Shown here piece after piece: positions 49,617-59,224 of a stretch of DNA of 64,000 bases (within the stretch, counting starts at the first letter, position 1; each line of letters begins with the position of its first letter). The notes under the pieces were generated by a model, which worked only from the letters and a program-made list of their open reading frames with translations, had not been told where the DNA came from and did not search any database. The translations under genes and the position numbers were made by a program. The DNA comes from Picocystis sp. L7 (taxonomy: Eukaryota > Chlorophyta > Picocystophyceae > Picocystales > Picocystaceae), in NCBI GenBank assembly GCA_020975725.1, contig QXJR01000003.1, positions 434,001 to 498,000 on the forward strand. Direction: 5' to 3'.

Positions 49617-50892
49617 AACGCCTGCATACACTCATTTTGTGTCTAGTTTTCCATCTGCTATGATATTGTATTTGAAGGAGCACTTCTCTGAGTGTCTTCT
49701 CTTCAGCGCAGAGGTTGCTTTGTGTCAAGTTTGGGTGACCCAGGCACGTTGCTTCCAGCGTGCCGGGTGTAGGCATGAAGCGTAGTGTTGCTCGGTCATG
49801 TGCTTGCAACACGTATCAACCTTTCGAACACATCGATAGAACTAACATAGACCGGCTTTTTCTTGTTACCCATGAACTCGATGGAATGGATTGTTTTCAT
49901 CTATATGCCTTTGTTGATTCGCGAGTGACCCATCTCTACACATTTGTCCTCGCTTGCTCAATTCAAGCCATTCTGGCGACAAGGGCTCCCCCCCAACTTG
50001 CCAACATCTTCGTTTCGAAGACATTCTCTCCACCGTGATTCCTTGGTGCGAACGCGTTTCAATGCTCCTCGGTAGCCACCCGGATCATCGAGGATCGCGG
50101 CTTTGCGTCTCCTCTTGTGGAAGTTGTTTGTCACATGGGCTACTTTGTTTCATGGCGTATCCGCCATGGGGTGAGTAGTGATGCCGAATTGACAAGGCGT
50201 TGGTTGCCACAATACCCATTACAGTTTACCTCACAAAACACGCGGAATGTTCATGTCGCATTTGTAGCGTTGGAAAGGAGAACTCGGAGAAGAAATCTTT
50301 CATGCCCCCAAATGTTTATGTTCCAAGGTGGGATTCATTCATTACTCCATGATTCCCCATTGTTCATGTAGAAAAGTGGTCGGGACTCATCGAACACGTT
50401 TCATGCATTCCGTTTTTCACCTAGATCATGGACCAGATAGCGCGGTAGCCATCGAGGAAAAATCATCGTAACGAAGGAGTTGCAAAGCGGCACGTCTAGG
50501 ACCGGTTCCTCGACGAAGAGATTAGCGGTGGGCCGCTAAAGATTAGTATTGGCTTGAAAACGCGGTGTCGTGGGAGACAATCCGAGGAAGAGAGCACGGG
50601 AAGATGGACAGCAACGGGATCCTCTCGAGCAGATCCATGGATAGAAAAGCACGTGCAATGCCATCTGGATGTGATGGAGGGTGAAGATCCTTCCCTCGAG
50701 TCCAGCCACGAATCCGAATCTCTCCACCTACGTGGGTTGGTCCCACTTCCTTCCGGGTCCAGGATTCGGTTTCAGTCCCGATCTGTTTCGGGTTCGAACC
50801 CGCTGGGAACCGGGTTCGGAGGGAAGGAGAAGGGATTCCCTCGGTTTCGAACCCAGACGGACGACAGATCGCGTTGGCGCGCATCGTCGGCG
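49617..50892. other. Intergenic region HAT1 / EXO1
   Basis: About 1.3 kb. The left half is AT-richer with no gene. The last 250 bp are GC-rich and contain the palindrome CGGGTTCGAACCCG (50789-50802) and a related TTTCGAACCC about 50 bp later. These resemble a tRNA B-box but no cloverleaf can be drawn around them. Confidence 0.55.
50789..50802. promoter_or_regulatory. 14-bp perfect palindrome upstream of EXO1
   Basis: CGGGTTCGAACCCG equals its reverse complement and lies 90 bp before the EXO1 ATG. Its GGTTCGA core recurs in the COG4 promoter palindrome. Confidence 0.55.
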
Positions 50893-52747
50893 ATGGGCGT
50901 GCAAGGATTGCTGCCGCAGCTGCGAGACGTGGCACGTCCGACACACGTGAGCGAGTACCAGGGAAGGAAGGCAGCCGTGGATGCACACGGATGGCTGCAT
51001 CGAGGGGCGTACGGATGCGCAGCGGAGCTCTGCGAAGGAAAACCCACGAGGAGGTGCGTGCAACGTAATGCCAAGAGGAATGGTTCAAAATAGAGGCGTG
51101 AGACGACAAGAGGCGTGAAAAGGAACGAGAAGAGAAGTGAAAGAAGGATGATGACCGAGTGGGGATCCGTCGCGCGAACGGACGGTCGAACACGACAGGC
51201 ACGTGGAGTACGTCCTTCATCGCGTAGGCATGCTCCGTGAGCATGGTGTGGAACCTCTCCTTGTGTTCGATGGAGGAAAGTTGCCTGCAAAGGCAAGGGA
51301 GGAGAGCGTGAGGGAAGAGAGGCGTGCTGCACACCTCGAGAAGGCGAGGAGGCATGCCAAAGAAGGGAACCACAGGGCAGCCATGGAATGCTATCAAAAG
51401 GCAGTGGACATCACTCCAGAAATCGTGGCCAACCTGGCACGTGAGCTGGAACAGGTCAACGTCAAATACATCGTGGCGCCGTACGAAGCAGATGCACAGA
51501 TGGCCTACCTGCTGAAGAGGGGGCTCGCGGACGTGGTTATTACGGAAGACTCCGATTTGCTTGCTTACGGGTGCGCACGCGTCTTTTTCAAAATGGACAA
51601 GTTTGGCCACGGGCAAGAGATCGTGTATGAAAATTTGCCAAAGAATAAAGCGATCGACCTTTCAGGGTTCACGCCCCAGATGTTCCAAGAAATGTGTGTG
51701 CTTTCTGGTTGTGATTTCCTGCAGACCATTCCTGGCGTCGGACCCAAGACAGCGTACCGCCTGATGAACCTCAGCAAATCGTACAAAAAGGTCCTGAGAA
51801 GACTTAGATATGACGGGAAATCTGTTCCTGATGGGTATGCTGAAAGCTTTGAGAAGGCACTGATGACCTTTCGTCATCAAAGAGTGTTCGACCCAATCCA
51901 GAAGCGGCTCGTACACCTTGAACCCGTGCCCACAGATGTCCACTCATCCCTGAATCTGGATTTCCTTGGACCCCTCATCACAGACAATGTTGCAGCAGCC
52001 ATCGCCGAGGCCAGAATAGATCCTATGACGTTCAAGGAGTTCAAGGTGGTCAGCCAAGCAACGAAGGAGAACCGCGATACTGCTCCAGGATCAACCATCG
52101 AGAATGGGGACGTAGCTGCACGGAAGTACAGAAAAAGCCCTTCACCACTGAAGAGCATCAAGAAGCTCTTCGCATCAGCGCAGTCAACGGGAATAAGAAA
52201 AGGGGTTCTGAGTGAAGCAAATTTTGCCTTCAGGGTGGAACAAGCTTCTTTTGATCGCTTTGGGAAAGCATCTCATGCTTTTCAAGGTAATGAGTTAGCT
52301 GCAAGCCACTCGGAATTGCAGAGTCTTGGAAAGCGTATCAGAGATGATGTAGAGAACCAGGAAAACAATCTTGGAGGACTAAGTTTGGGTAGAAAGGCTA
52401 GCAAATATTTTGATGGAAAGCATTCTTACAATGGCAATACATACGATCGTGTGAAGGGGGGTGCTCCTGCAGACTCGAAACTGGACAACGAGCATTGCGA
52501 TCCTAGGGACATGGCTGTACACAGTGAACCAAATGGTCGAAAACAAGTCAACTGTGATCGACTCTTGGGGGGATCATCTTACTCTTCCCAAGAGCATGCA
52601 AGAGATGCCCTTCGAAAGTTTTCGTGCTCAGGAAAGCTAAGGGCCAGTGGTCTTCGCAAACCCAAGCAGGAGAACATGGGGACTGGTGAGAAAAGCATGA
52701 AACAGGTCAGCATCAAGAGCCTTCTGGGCTTCCGCTTTCAACCTTAA
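50893..52747 (+). CDS. EXO1: EXO1, 5'-3' exonuclease 1 (XPG/FEN superfamily)
   Basis: Two exons, 50893-51053 and 51199-52747, give 569 residues. The nuclease acts in mismatch repair, end resection and recombination. Exon 1 starts MGVQGLLPQLRDVARPTHVS and includes AAVDAHGWLHRGAYGCA (XPG-N). Exon 2 resumes HVEYVLHRVGMLREHGVEPL, then VFDGGKLPAK, the XPG-I region YIVAPYEADAQMAYL and ITEDSDLLAYGCARVFFKMD, and a helix-hairpin-helix GCDFLQTIPGVGPKTAYRLM. All metal-binding acidic residues I can place are intact. The arginine codon at the join is split (phase 2); the 145-bp intron is GTGCGT...ACAG. The C-terminal 200 residues are unstructured. The last residues, SIKSLLGFRFQP, resemble a PIP-like or MLH-binding tail, which is inference. 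Confidence 0.94.
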
Positions 52748-52919
52748 AGTTGGGAGAAAGAGCAGGATGCGACCTTGAATCTACGACCTGAAACAAGTCA
52801 GTCCCAGAGGGGAAGGAGAATGGTTTTCACTAGGCACAGTCAACACCATCATGCACTACAGTGCAATGCATCACTATCGGTACACCGCGTGACCCAAGAA
52901 AAGGTGATGTGCGAAGTTT

Positions 52920-53543
52920 TCAGTCCCCTCGTTGAAAGCTAGGGGAATCTTCAGAGAAAGTTGTTTCACCTTCCCTCTGGGGTATGGGCACTCTATGCCA
53001 CGTGTAACCTGCTATCAGGCTACGATCACGCTCGGGACTTGGACCGAAGGGAGGCGAGTACAGGTACACTGTTCCTCCCTCGTCTGCAAACTTCGACACC
53101 GCGATTTGTTCGTTGGAAAACCCACACCCAGCATCATTCGTCTGCTCATAGATGACAAGTGCATAATCAGGCACATTCCTTTCCCGCACAGCCCTTCGTA
53201 AGTCAACCGGTATGCCGCTACGTGGTTGTAACCGTAACTTGCATAGATTTTGAGGGCTGTGTTGTAGCACGTATCCGACGCTCCCGACCGCACCTCCGAA
53301 CTCCAGTCTTCGGTCGGTCAGCAGGTAATTTTTCAGGAAAAAGCTCTGATCCTTCACGTTGTTTTGCAGCACGACGAAAAAACGGAGGCCTTGTTCGGTC
53401 CTCCTGTATCCTACGAAAGGTATCTGGACTTGTCCAGGTTGGGCCACGATGTCCGTCACGATGGACCCCTGTCCTTGCACCCCTCTCAGCACGCCAAGCA
53501 GTACCAGCAGCACCACCACCACCTTGTGCTTTTCTATTCCCAT
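52920..53543 (-). CDS. Secreted protein of unknown family, tandem paralog A
   Basis: 207 residues from ATG 53543. The signal peptide is MGIEKHKVVVVLLVLLGVLR with likely cleavage after VQG. The mature part shares a pattern with its neighbour at 54014-54610: VQIPFVGYRRTEQG, FFVVLQN, YLLTDRRLEFG, an internal cysteine near QNLCKL, a second in GCGFSNEQIAVSKFADEGG and VYLYSPP. Two cysteines are shared with paralog B (about residues 102 and 142), suggesting a disulfide. I know no family with this combination. Product likely secreted or in the endomembrane lumen. The frame is open further 5' but a hydrophobic start at 53543 is the natural choice. Confidence 0.78.
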   Translation of the reverse strand: MGIEKHKVVVVLLVLLGVLRGVQGQGSIVTDIVAQPGQVQIPFVGYRRTEQGLRFFVVLQNNVKDQSFFLKNYLLTDRRLEFGGAVGSVGYVLQHSPQNLCKLRLQPRSGIPVDLRRAVRERNVPDYALVIYEQTNDAGCGFSNEQIAVSKFADEGGTVYLYSPPFGPSPERDRSLIAGYTWHRVPIPQREGETTFSEDSPSFQRGD

Positions 53544-54013
53544 GGCATGTGGTCTTCCCATCACAGCGCCATTGCACCTGTTCACCATGACTTGTCGGAC
53601 AGGTCGTTCAACTACGACGTCGAAATCGACGCCCCAAGGTCGGATTTCAGACACCACCCACGTCGTCCACCCCCGTTCGGAACAAACTGGGCTTCGGGAC
53701 CACCGGTGAGGCTGAGATCCTCCGGGGCAGGCACCCCGGGGCGTCGGGGCCTCTCGATCGTGTCACCCACCTCGGAAGATATCGATATCTCGATCAAGAT
53801 ATCGAATGGAGGCCGAAGTTCCCCTGGTTTCGGGGCATGGAACTTGTGGATGGTGGCCGGTGCTTTGGCTCGTCTTGCTGTGCAAAAGCCAAAGGGAAAG
53901 GCTTCTTGGAGAGCGGTGCGGAAGGCTCACTGGTGTGAATTGGAGGAGGTCTACTGGTGCAACGCAACGACACTCGGGGATCGCTCCCGAGGAGAGCACC
54001 AAATGCAATCAGA
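53544..54013. promoter_or_regulatory. Promoter of secreted paralog A with GATATCGATATC palindrome
   Basis: 470 bp. GATATCGATATC (53778-53789) is a perfect palindrome followed by GATATCGA at 53798, about 235 bp before the paralog A ATG. Plus-strand open frames across here have no domain. Confidence 0.5.
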
Positions 54014-54610
54014 CTATCCGGAAGAATCCGAGAACGTCACCCCTCCGTCCTCATCAGGCAATCGCAAGGAGGTCCACTTGTGCGCGGCAACCAGGTCCCT
54101 CCTTCCTCCTTCGTCGAGCGGTGAGTAGAGGAACACCTGCCCGCCACCTTGGGCAAACTTTGACACTAGGATGTCCTCTTCGGAAAAGTCACATCCATTC
54201 GGATTCCTCCTCTCTTCCACAACAAGCAAGTAGTCAGGAGGATTTCCCTCCCTTACTTTTTGCTTTAAATCACCCGTGGAGCCTTGCACAGGAGCAAGCT
54301 GTGTCGCGCACCAGTTCCCATGTCTGTCCTGGAAGAAGTACCCGGTGTCGGAGGAGCTTGGTCCGTATTCGAGGGACCTATCTGTGAGCAGGTAACCTTC
54401 GAGATCGTAGCTGTTGTACCGATCCATGTTCTGCAGCGCCACGAAGAAGAGCGTTCCATGATCGTCGGAGCTTCGAAATCCTACGAACGGGATGGAGACC
54501 TGGCTTTCTCGCGAAAAGACTTCGGCAAACGTCGTCTCTTGTCCTTCCACTCGACTCGGAATCGAATGGACCGCCGCTACGAACGCGCAAAGCCGCACGA
54601 AAGCGCGCAT
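54014..54610 (-). CDS. Secreted protein of unknown family, tandem paralog B
   Basis: 198 residues from ATG 54610: signal peptide MRAFVRLCAFVAAVHSIPSR then VEGQ. It aligns with paralog A over the whole mature region: VSIPFVGFRSSDD, LFFVALQN, GYLLTDRSLEYG, WCATQLAP, NPPDYLLVVEERRNPNGCDF and VSKFAQGGGQVFLYSPL. Both proteins have same orientation, similar length and the same two cysteines, so this is a local tandem duplication, well diverged (roughly 35-40 percent identity by eye). A hydrophobic core is otherwise absent, indicating a soluble exported protein. The function is unknown. Confidence 0.78.
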   Translation of the reverse strand: MRAFVRLCAFVAAVHSIPSRVEGQETTFAEVFSRESQVSIPFVGFRSSDDHGTLFFVALQNMDRYNSYDLEGYLLTDRSLEYGPSSSDTGYFFQDRHGNWCATQLAPVQGSTGDLKQKVREGNPPDYLLVVEERRNPNGCDFSEEDILVSKFAQGGGQVFLYSPLDEGGRRDLVAAHKWTSLRLPDEDGGVTFSDSSG

Positions 54611-55026
54611 TGAGGTGCGTTGTCGACGCTGGTCGGCGTCGGAATGATCATCGAGGTTAACACGAGTGTTAATTTCAGCCCCTTCCCGACTGGAATCCGA
54701 TCCAGAATATCCGATGGTGGGGGTCACCAAGAGTCAAGTACAAGGAACTGTGCAGACCAGGCAACAAAACGCACGGTTGAGAAAAGCGTTTGATACAGAC
54801 GTGTGAATGCCACACTGCAACGTGGATGGCTCGACGCGAAAGAGGCTATCGTGGCGCGATGGACCTTGCCTTTCTCCCTGTCCGGATGCTCGGGAAAGGG
54901 GAGAACCTGCACCAGGATTCAGGCAAACAGAGGATTTACACATGAACCAACGCGAGTTTCGAAGAACTCGCTCCTTGTCACCATCGACAGGGCATACAAG
55001 GCTGCAACTCGGAGCGCCTCCTTCCC
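54611..55026. other. Intergenic region upstream of secreted paralog B
   Basis: 416 bp, with a GTTAACACGAGTGTTAA partial inverted repeat near 54657-54673, 47 bp before the paralog B ATG. Nothing else recognised. Confidence 0.5.
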
Positions 55027-55500
55027 TTAGATATCCACCGCAATGGCTCCGCCCTCTTCGATCTTGATCGGAAACGTGGGCAAAGGCTTCTCGGGGGGTC
55101 CCTTACCAACCAGGGGTAGGTTGGGTAGCTTGGGACACCATTCACCACGAACGTCACCGGATTTGAGATCAAAGGCAGTTCCGTGCGCGGGACAGACAAT
55201 GCATCCACTCTGCACCTGTCCTTGGAAGAGGGCGGTCTTGCCCACGAGCGGCAGTCCCAAGTGAGGGCATTTGTTCGACACGGCGTAGATCTCCCCTTCC
55301 AACTCTTGCAGCAGGACCCTTCCCTTGCTTGTCTCGACCACCATGCGTCCACCATTCGCCTCCAGGTCCGATTTCTGGGCGACCTGGGTCCAGGCGGCTC
55401 TTGTGATGCTTGCAGAGCCTCTACCCCGCGCCAGGCGGCGGTTCCCCGTCCTCAGGTGCGTTCCACGCACGCTCTCCACTGCACGCATGGCTTTGGCCAT
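55027..55500 (-). CDS. Rieske [2Fe-2S] ferredoxin-like protein, plastid-targeted
   Basis: 157 residues. The C-terminal ~110 form a Rieske domain with cluster ligands in KCPHLG (Cys78, His80) and CPAHGTAF (Cys103, His106), and a downstream KSGDV. The N-terminal ~36 residues (MAKAMRAVESVRGTHLRTGN then RRLARGRGSASITRA) are basic, Ser/Arg-rich and free of acids except one Glu, a plausible plastid or mitochondrial transit peptide. The length and lack of other domains resemble small plastid Rieske proteins of algae and plants that act as electron carriers; it is not the cytochrome b6f PetC, which has a membrane anchor and paired disulfide cysteines. The partner enzyme is unknown. It diverges from the R3HCC1-like gene across a repeat-rich promoter. 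Confidence 0.88.
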   Translation of the reverse strand: MAKAMRAVESVRGTHLRTGNRRLARGRGSASITRAAWTQVAQKSDLEANGGRMVVETSKGRVLLQELEGEIYAVSNKCPHLGLPLVGKTALFQGQVQSGCIVCPAHGTAFDLKSGDVRGEWCPKLPNLPLVGKGPPEKPLPTFPIKIEEGGAIAVDI

Positions 55501-55830
55501 GTTTCTTGACGCTTGCGACCTCTTGGTGTGGATGATTCGCGAACCAAGTCGTTGTGCCCAAATGTGGATCCTTCTCCACCGTCCCTACGTCATCCCCCGA
55601 CGGTCCCTTCACGGTCTTCTGACGGTCTTTGGATCGGTCTTTCGAGGACCGAACGATCCACACGGTCCCCGACGGTCCACGAACGGTCCACGGTCGCCTT
55701 CGAGGCACGTCACGTGGTCGGCATTGCCGCGCAAGCGCCATCCTCGACGTGCAATCGCTCGGAGGAGATCGAATTAGGAAGGTGTACGAAGCTTGAATCC
55801 TCCTGAGATCGATCCGCATCGGATTCGACG
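55501..55830. promoter_or_regulatory. Bidirectional promoter with a nine-copy ACGGTC cluster
   Basis: Between 55597 and 55700 there are about nine CGGTC-containing sites: ACGGTCCC, ACGGTCTT (twice), TCGGTCTT, one inverted GGACCGA, ACGGTCCCC, ACGGTCCACG, ACGGTCCACGG and ACGGTCGCC. Spacing is 9-16 bp, about one helical turn. It lies about 100 bp from one ATG and 130 bp from the other. Confidence 0.65.
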
Positions 55831-56598
55831 ATGGCGGAAGACTTGTCGATCGTGCCGGAAGGCACAGCTCGAGCCCAGGCCGTTGGAAACGACGAACAAG
55901 TCGCCACGAACGGAACGAACCATGAAGACGTGCAGTTGTTGCAGGAACGGCTGGACGGCCTTCGAGTCGATTCGGAAGAATGCGGTTCGTCAACCAAGGA
56001 TAGTGGATCGGTGAGAAGGTGGAAGGAAAGTGGCGGGGAAGTCTCTGCGGGCAGCTCTCGAACCGTCGGCGAAATGGAACGGAAGATGCCATACACCTGC
56101 AGAAAAGACCGTACAGATGTCGAAGCAGCGAGGAATCAAGACGTGCGGATATCCAAAGTAACCGCCAACCATTTGCTGGAGATGTATGACTTCGATCCTT
56201 CGTCCCATGCTAGAGATCTAGCTAGCCACCTCAGAACCACCTTGGGAGCCGGCAGTCGAGTCGCCGTGCAATTTAGCGACCGAAAACATGCACTGGTCGT
56301 ATTTGATACCGAAGAAAAAGCAAAAGAGGCGTTGGAGAAGGTAGTCGGCGCACCACAGGAGCTTCGCTTTCGAATTCGCGGATGGCACCAGGCTTCAGAA
56401 GCCAGCCGAAACTATCCCATCCACAGGCTGGCATTTCCTAGTGGGAGGACAAGAACATCTGCAGTAGCAGCAAGAAGAATGATTGCAGGTGCGCTGCAGA
56501 TGAATCAAGTGACGAGGAGTGATTTAGCTCGAAGAGAATCGAAGCTCCTTGCAGAGGAGAGGAGGGCGCAGAACGGCAGCATCCGGGACAGGGAATGA
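55831..56598 (+). CDS. R3HCC1/R3HCC1L-like protein with C-terminal RRM-like domain
   Basis: 255 residues. The C-terminal half contains HLLEMYDFDPSSHARDLASH, then FSDRKHALVVFDTEEKAKEA, RFRIRGWHQASEASRN and RTSAVAARRMIAGAL. These match in order the xxIEIYDFP...DDTHALGVF...RPLSQAT...RPETSAALARRLVIGALG pattern of R3HCC1, R3HCC1L and plant relatives, an RRM-like fold that in animals is found in exon-junction-associated proteins. The N-terminal ~100 residues are acidic and variable; the R3H domain of animal members is absent. A nuclear RNA-related role is inferred. Its stop is only 18 bp from that of the convergent gene. Confidence 0.72.
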   Translation: MAEDLSIVPEGTARAQAVGNDEQVATNGTNHEDVQLLQERLDGLRVDSEECGSSTKDSGSVRRWKESGGEVSAGSSRTVGEMERKMPYTCRKDRTDVEAARNQDVRISKVTANHLLEMYDFDPSSHARDLASHLRTTLGAGSRVAVQFSDRKHALVVFDTEEKAKEALEKVVGAPQELRFRIRGWHQASEASRNYPIHRLAFPSGRTRTSAVAARRMIAGALQMNQVTRSDLARRESKLLAEERRAQNGSIRDRE

Positions 56599-56616
56599 AC
56601 ACTCCACGAACGGGGA

Positions 56617-58296
56617 TCAACGTCTGTCCTTGCTTTTGAACTCTACCACCGTGCAGCCATCATTTCCCTGATCTAGGTAAAAGTGGTAGCCTTGTGCTTG
56701 GAGGAAGTCATGGACAGCTGGTCGCAGCCGCGGGCCACCTTTGCCGCTCCGGTTCCCTTTGCCAGTAATCACTTTGGCCCCTATTATTGTTGTGCTCTTC
56801 TTGAAGATCTCCAGCTCTCTCCCAAGGGTTTGGATTGCTTCTCTCACGTGCAGACCGTGCAAATCAATCGGAACGAAGCTGCCAGTGTTGATTTGACCGA
56901 ATATATGAGTTGCTGCTTCCTCGCGAGCCTCGAGGGCAAGTCGACGATAAAGCAGTGCTTTTTCACGAAGCACCTGTGCCCTAGCCTTGTGCCCTTGAAT
57001 CCCTACCTTCCTCGAAGATTCCATTAGTGCACAGTAGTTTCTGAAGTATTCCAAAGGAAGCTTTTGGTATTGCTTGTATACCAGTTGCTTCTCTGTCAGC
57101 TTCTCTGCCTGCTGTCCGCTTGGCCCTGCCTCGTTGTCCTTACCTTCTGGAGAAAAACCTGCCTGATCCAGCTTCGCACAAGCAGACCGGAAGTTTCCTT
57201 TGCAAACAAGTAGGACCTCTTGCACCAATTCCTCGTCGCAAGAAGGGTACTTCGCCATTAAGGATTCCATTTTTCGCTGTCTGGTTTCGGAGGGTTTCCA
57301 TGCCATTGGGTCATCGTGGGGATCTTGACTGAAAGGATCGGATCTGGCTTTGTCTTCTGAAGTATCTGTGAATGCTGCAGTGCTGGAACCAAGTCCCTGC
57401 TTGGCACCCCTTCTTTCCAGAAAGCAATAGGCATGTTTCGTGTCATAATCAAAATTCTTTAGCGCATCGATAATTTCGTCATAGGTTACGTGAGGGAGCA
57501 GTTGCTCGACTGCTTCGATGAATTCGAATTGTTCTGCCAGGTGGTTCAGCTCCTCTTCTTGCATTTTCGTATCCTCTTCCTCCATCTCGACATTGGCCTG
57601 CCCAAACGATACGTCTGTGAGCTTGTCCATCGCCTTTTGAAGATCTCCCTTGAAGTACACCAGTACATCAAGCACTGTTTCCCTTCCAATGTCTTGAAAC
57701 ATCTCTAGCAACGCATCCATCATTTCCTTGTCCACCTTGTCGAGGATGGCAATGGCTGATTCTGGTTCTGTAGTTACATTCGTCCTTTGGGTTGTGTGCA
57801 ATGGCAATTTTGTTGGGGTGTTTCCTGGTCGTTTGACGACCGCGTCCTGTATTTTCTCTTTCCGAATTTTCTTTTTAACCCTTTTCCAGTGCGGCCAGTA
57901 CAAGCGCACGAGCTTTCCATGGCATGGACACACAGTGGCTCCAGGAGGTGCGTTTGGGCTCTCTTGAAAAGTCACCAGCATCCTTCCTTTGGATTTCGGT
58001 TTCATCGTCTCGGCATTTCGGAGCACCTCGGCCATGGTGGGTTTCTTGACCTCGCTGTCTTCTTCTCCGGCGGCAATTTTCCTTGCGAGTGCTTCGTCTG
58101 CGTCCCAAGTCTTCCCATCTCGGTGTGCTTGGTCTCCTTCCACTTCCGCCGCCTGCGACAGCAGGGTCAGCGCCGCACTCGCCTCGTCCAGCCTATCCTG
58201 GCATTCCTGCACCACCGCATGCACCACGGCCATGTCCAGGCGCGGGAACGCCTCCGCCATGGTCTCCACGATCCTCGCTTCGTCCATGCCATCCAT
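56617..58296 (-). CDS. CUE-like plus DUF1771-SMR domain protein
   Basis: 559 residues from ATG 58296 (MDGMDEARIVETMAEAF). The N-terminus looks like a CUE domain (FPRLDMAVVHAVVQECQDRL ... AALTLL), and a second CUE-like unit is near LLEMFQDIGRETVLDVLVYF and KYPSCDEELVQEVLLVCKGN. Between them is a CHC-type stretch ATVCPCHGKLVRLYW. The C-terminus has a DUF1771 helix (RAQVLREKALLYRRLALEAR) followed by an SMR domain with the signatures IDLHGLHVREAIQTL and ITGKGNRSGKGGPRLRPAV. Family knowledge: SMR domains are nucleases or RNA binders, and CUE-SMR proteins such as N4BP2 and CUE2 relate to ribosome-stalling mRNA cleavage. That role is a plausible inference here. Confidence 0.85.
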   Translation of the reverse strand: MDGMDEARIVETMAEAFPRLDMAVVHAVVQECQDRLDEASAALTLLSQAAEVEGDQAHRDGKTWDADEALARKIAAGEEDSEVKKPTMAEVLRNAETMKPKSKGRMLVTFQESPNAPPGATVCPCHGKLVRLYWPHWKRVKKKIRKEKIQDAVVKRPGNTPTKLPLHTTQRTNVTTEPESAIAILDKVDKEMMDALLEMFQDIGRETVLDVLVYFKGDLQKAMDKLTDVSFGQANVEMEEEDTKMQEEELNHLAEQFEFIEAVEQLLPHVTYDEIIDALKNFDYDTKHAYCFLERRGAKQGLGSSTAAFTDTSEDKARSDPFSQDPHDDPMAWKPSETRQRKMESLMAKYPSCDEELVQEVLLVCKGNFRSACAKLDQAGFSPEGKDNEAGPSGQQAEKLTEKQLVYKQYQKLPLEYFRNYCALMESSRKVGIQGHKARAQVLREKALLYRRLALEAREEAATHIFGQINTGSFVPIDLHGLHVREAIQTLGRELEIFKKSTTIIGAKVITGKGNRSGKGGPRLRPAVHDFLQAQGYHFYLDQGNDGCTVVEFKSKDRR

Positions 58297-59224
58297 CCCT
58301 TCCGACGACAAGTGTCGGTCCCTTCCTTCCCCCTTGTTTACAACTGTGTTCACTCCACCCCCACCTCCTTTGTGGCTCCAGCACAAGCAAGGAAGAAGCA
58401 TGGACACATGGGGATGGCTTGCCCATCCATGTGGTCCGAATGCGGGCCCACCACGATGAGAACCATGGAGGAAAGCCGAATTGCGTGATGGGAGGCGTCG
58501 CCTTGACGGAACACACACGTCGTGAAACGATCGTCTTTGCACGCGAAGGAGTGGTGACGTTCATGCGCGTCCAAGGGTCCGTCGAGGTCCCAAGACCGAG
58601 TAGGGCATGGAATCACGCTTGAAAGCGCATGTGATTTTCCATGCACCTTGGATTTCAATGCAAGCACGGCGTCGACGGGCCGGCTTTTTCCAGAGGCACC
58701 AAACCCAAATTATCGTTCAACTCCATCGCGAGTAAACGGAGCCGCACCCATTCCTGTGCAACCAAGGCCTCCCAAGCTCGCCCACGAGGCACGTTTGTTC
58801 TAGACGCACGTCCCCTCCTTTGCGAACGGAGCAAACCATCGAGCCGCATAAGAGGACGGTAGGAAACAAGGTGTTGGTCGAGGAGCGGCCGAGCATCCGA
58901 GAGGCGTGGGAGGCGTCCTTGGAGAGGACGAGTCATTGAAAATCACGGCATGGTGTTGGCCTGCTTTCCCCGCGAAGGACGCACGTGCCACCCGTGGGAT
59001 CCGCACCACGTGCAAGTGCGCGTCAGATCCTGCATCCCCGTGGGTAGAAGGGGCGGATGGAACCACGTGATGACACGTGTGCTTGCGATGGCCACGTCCT
59101 CGCCACGTGGCAGGGAGGGGTCCTTCCCTCCCTTTTCCCCTCGGCGCTTCCCCCTTCGCTGGGGAGGTCGGGTCCAGCTCGGAAGTTAAGCGAACGAGTT
59201 AACTCGACGTGGCGGCGTGTGGCT
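58297..59224. other. Divergent intergenic region CUE-SMR / coiled-coil gene
   Basis: About 930 bp. CGAGTTAACTCG, a perfect 12-bp palindrome, lies at 59195-59206, 18 bp before the right-hand ATG. Open frames on both strands show no domain. Confidence 0.55.

Noticed and set aside
50780-50860. tRNA-like GGTTCGAACCC sequences
   Set aside because: They match a B-box by chance and one is a perfect palindrome; no A-box, anticodon arm or acceptor stem can be drawn.
1240-59206. GTTAAC sites upstream of several genes
   Set aside because: Six or so copies in 64 kb is no more than base composition predicts, even if those I saw lie in intergenic DNA.
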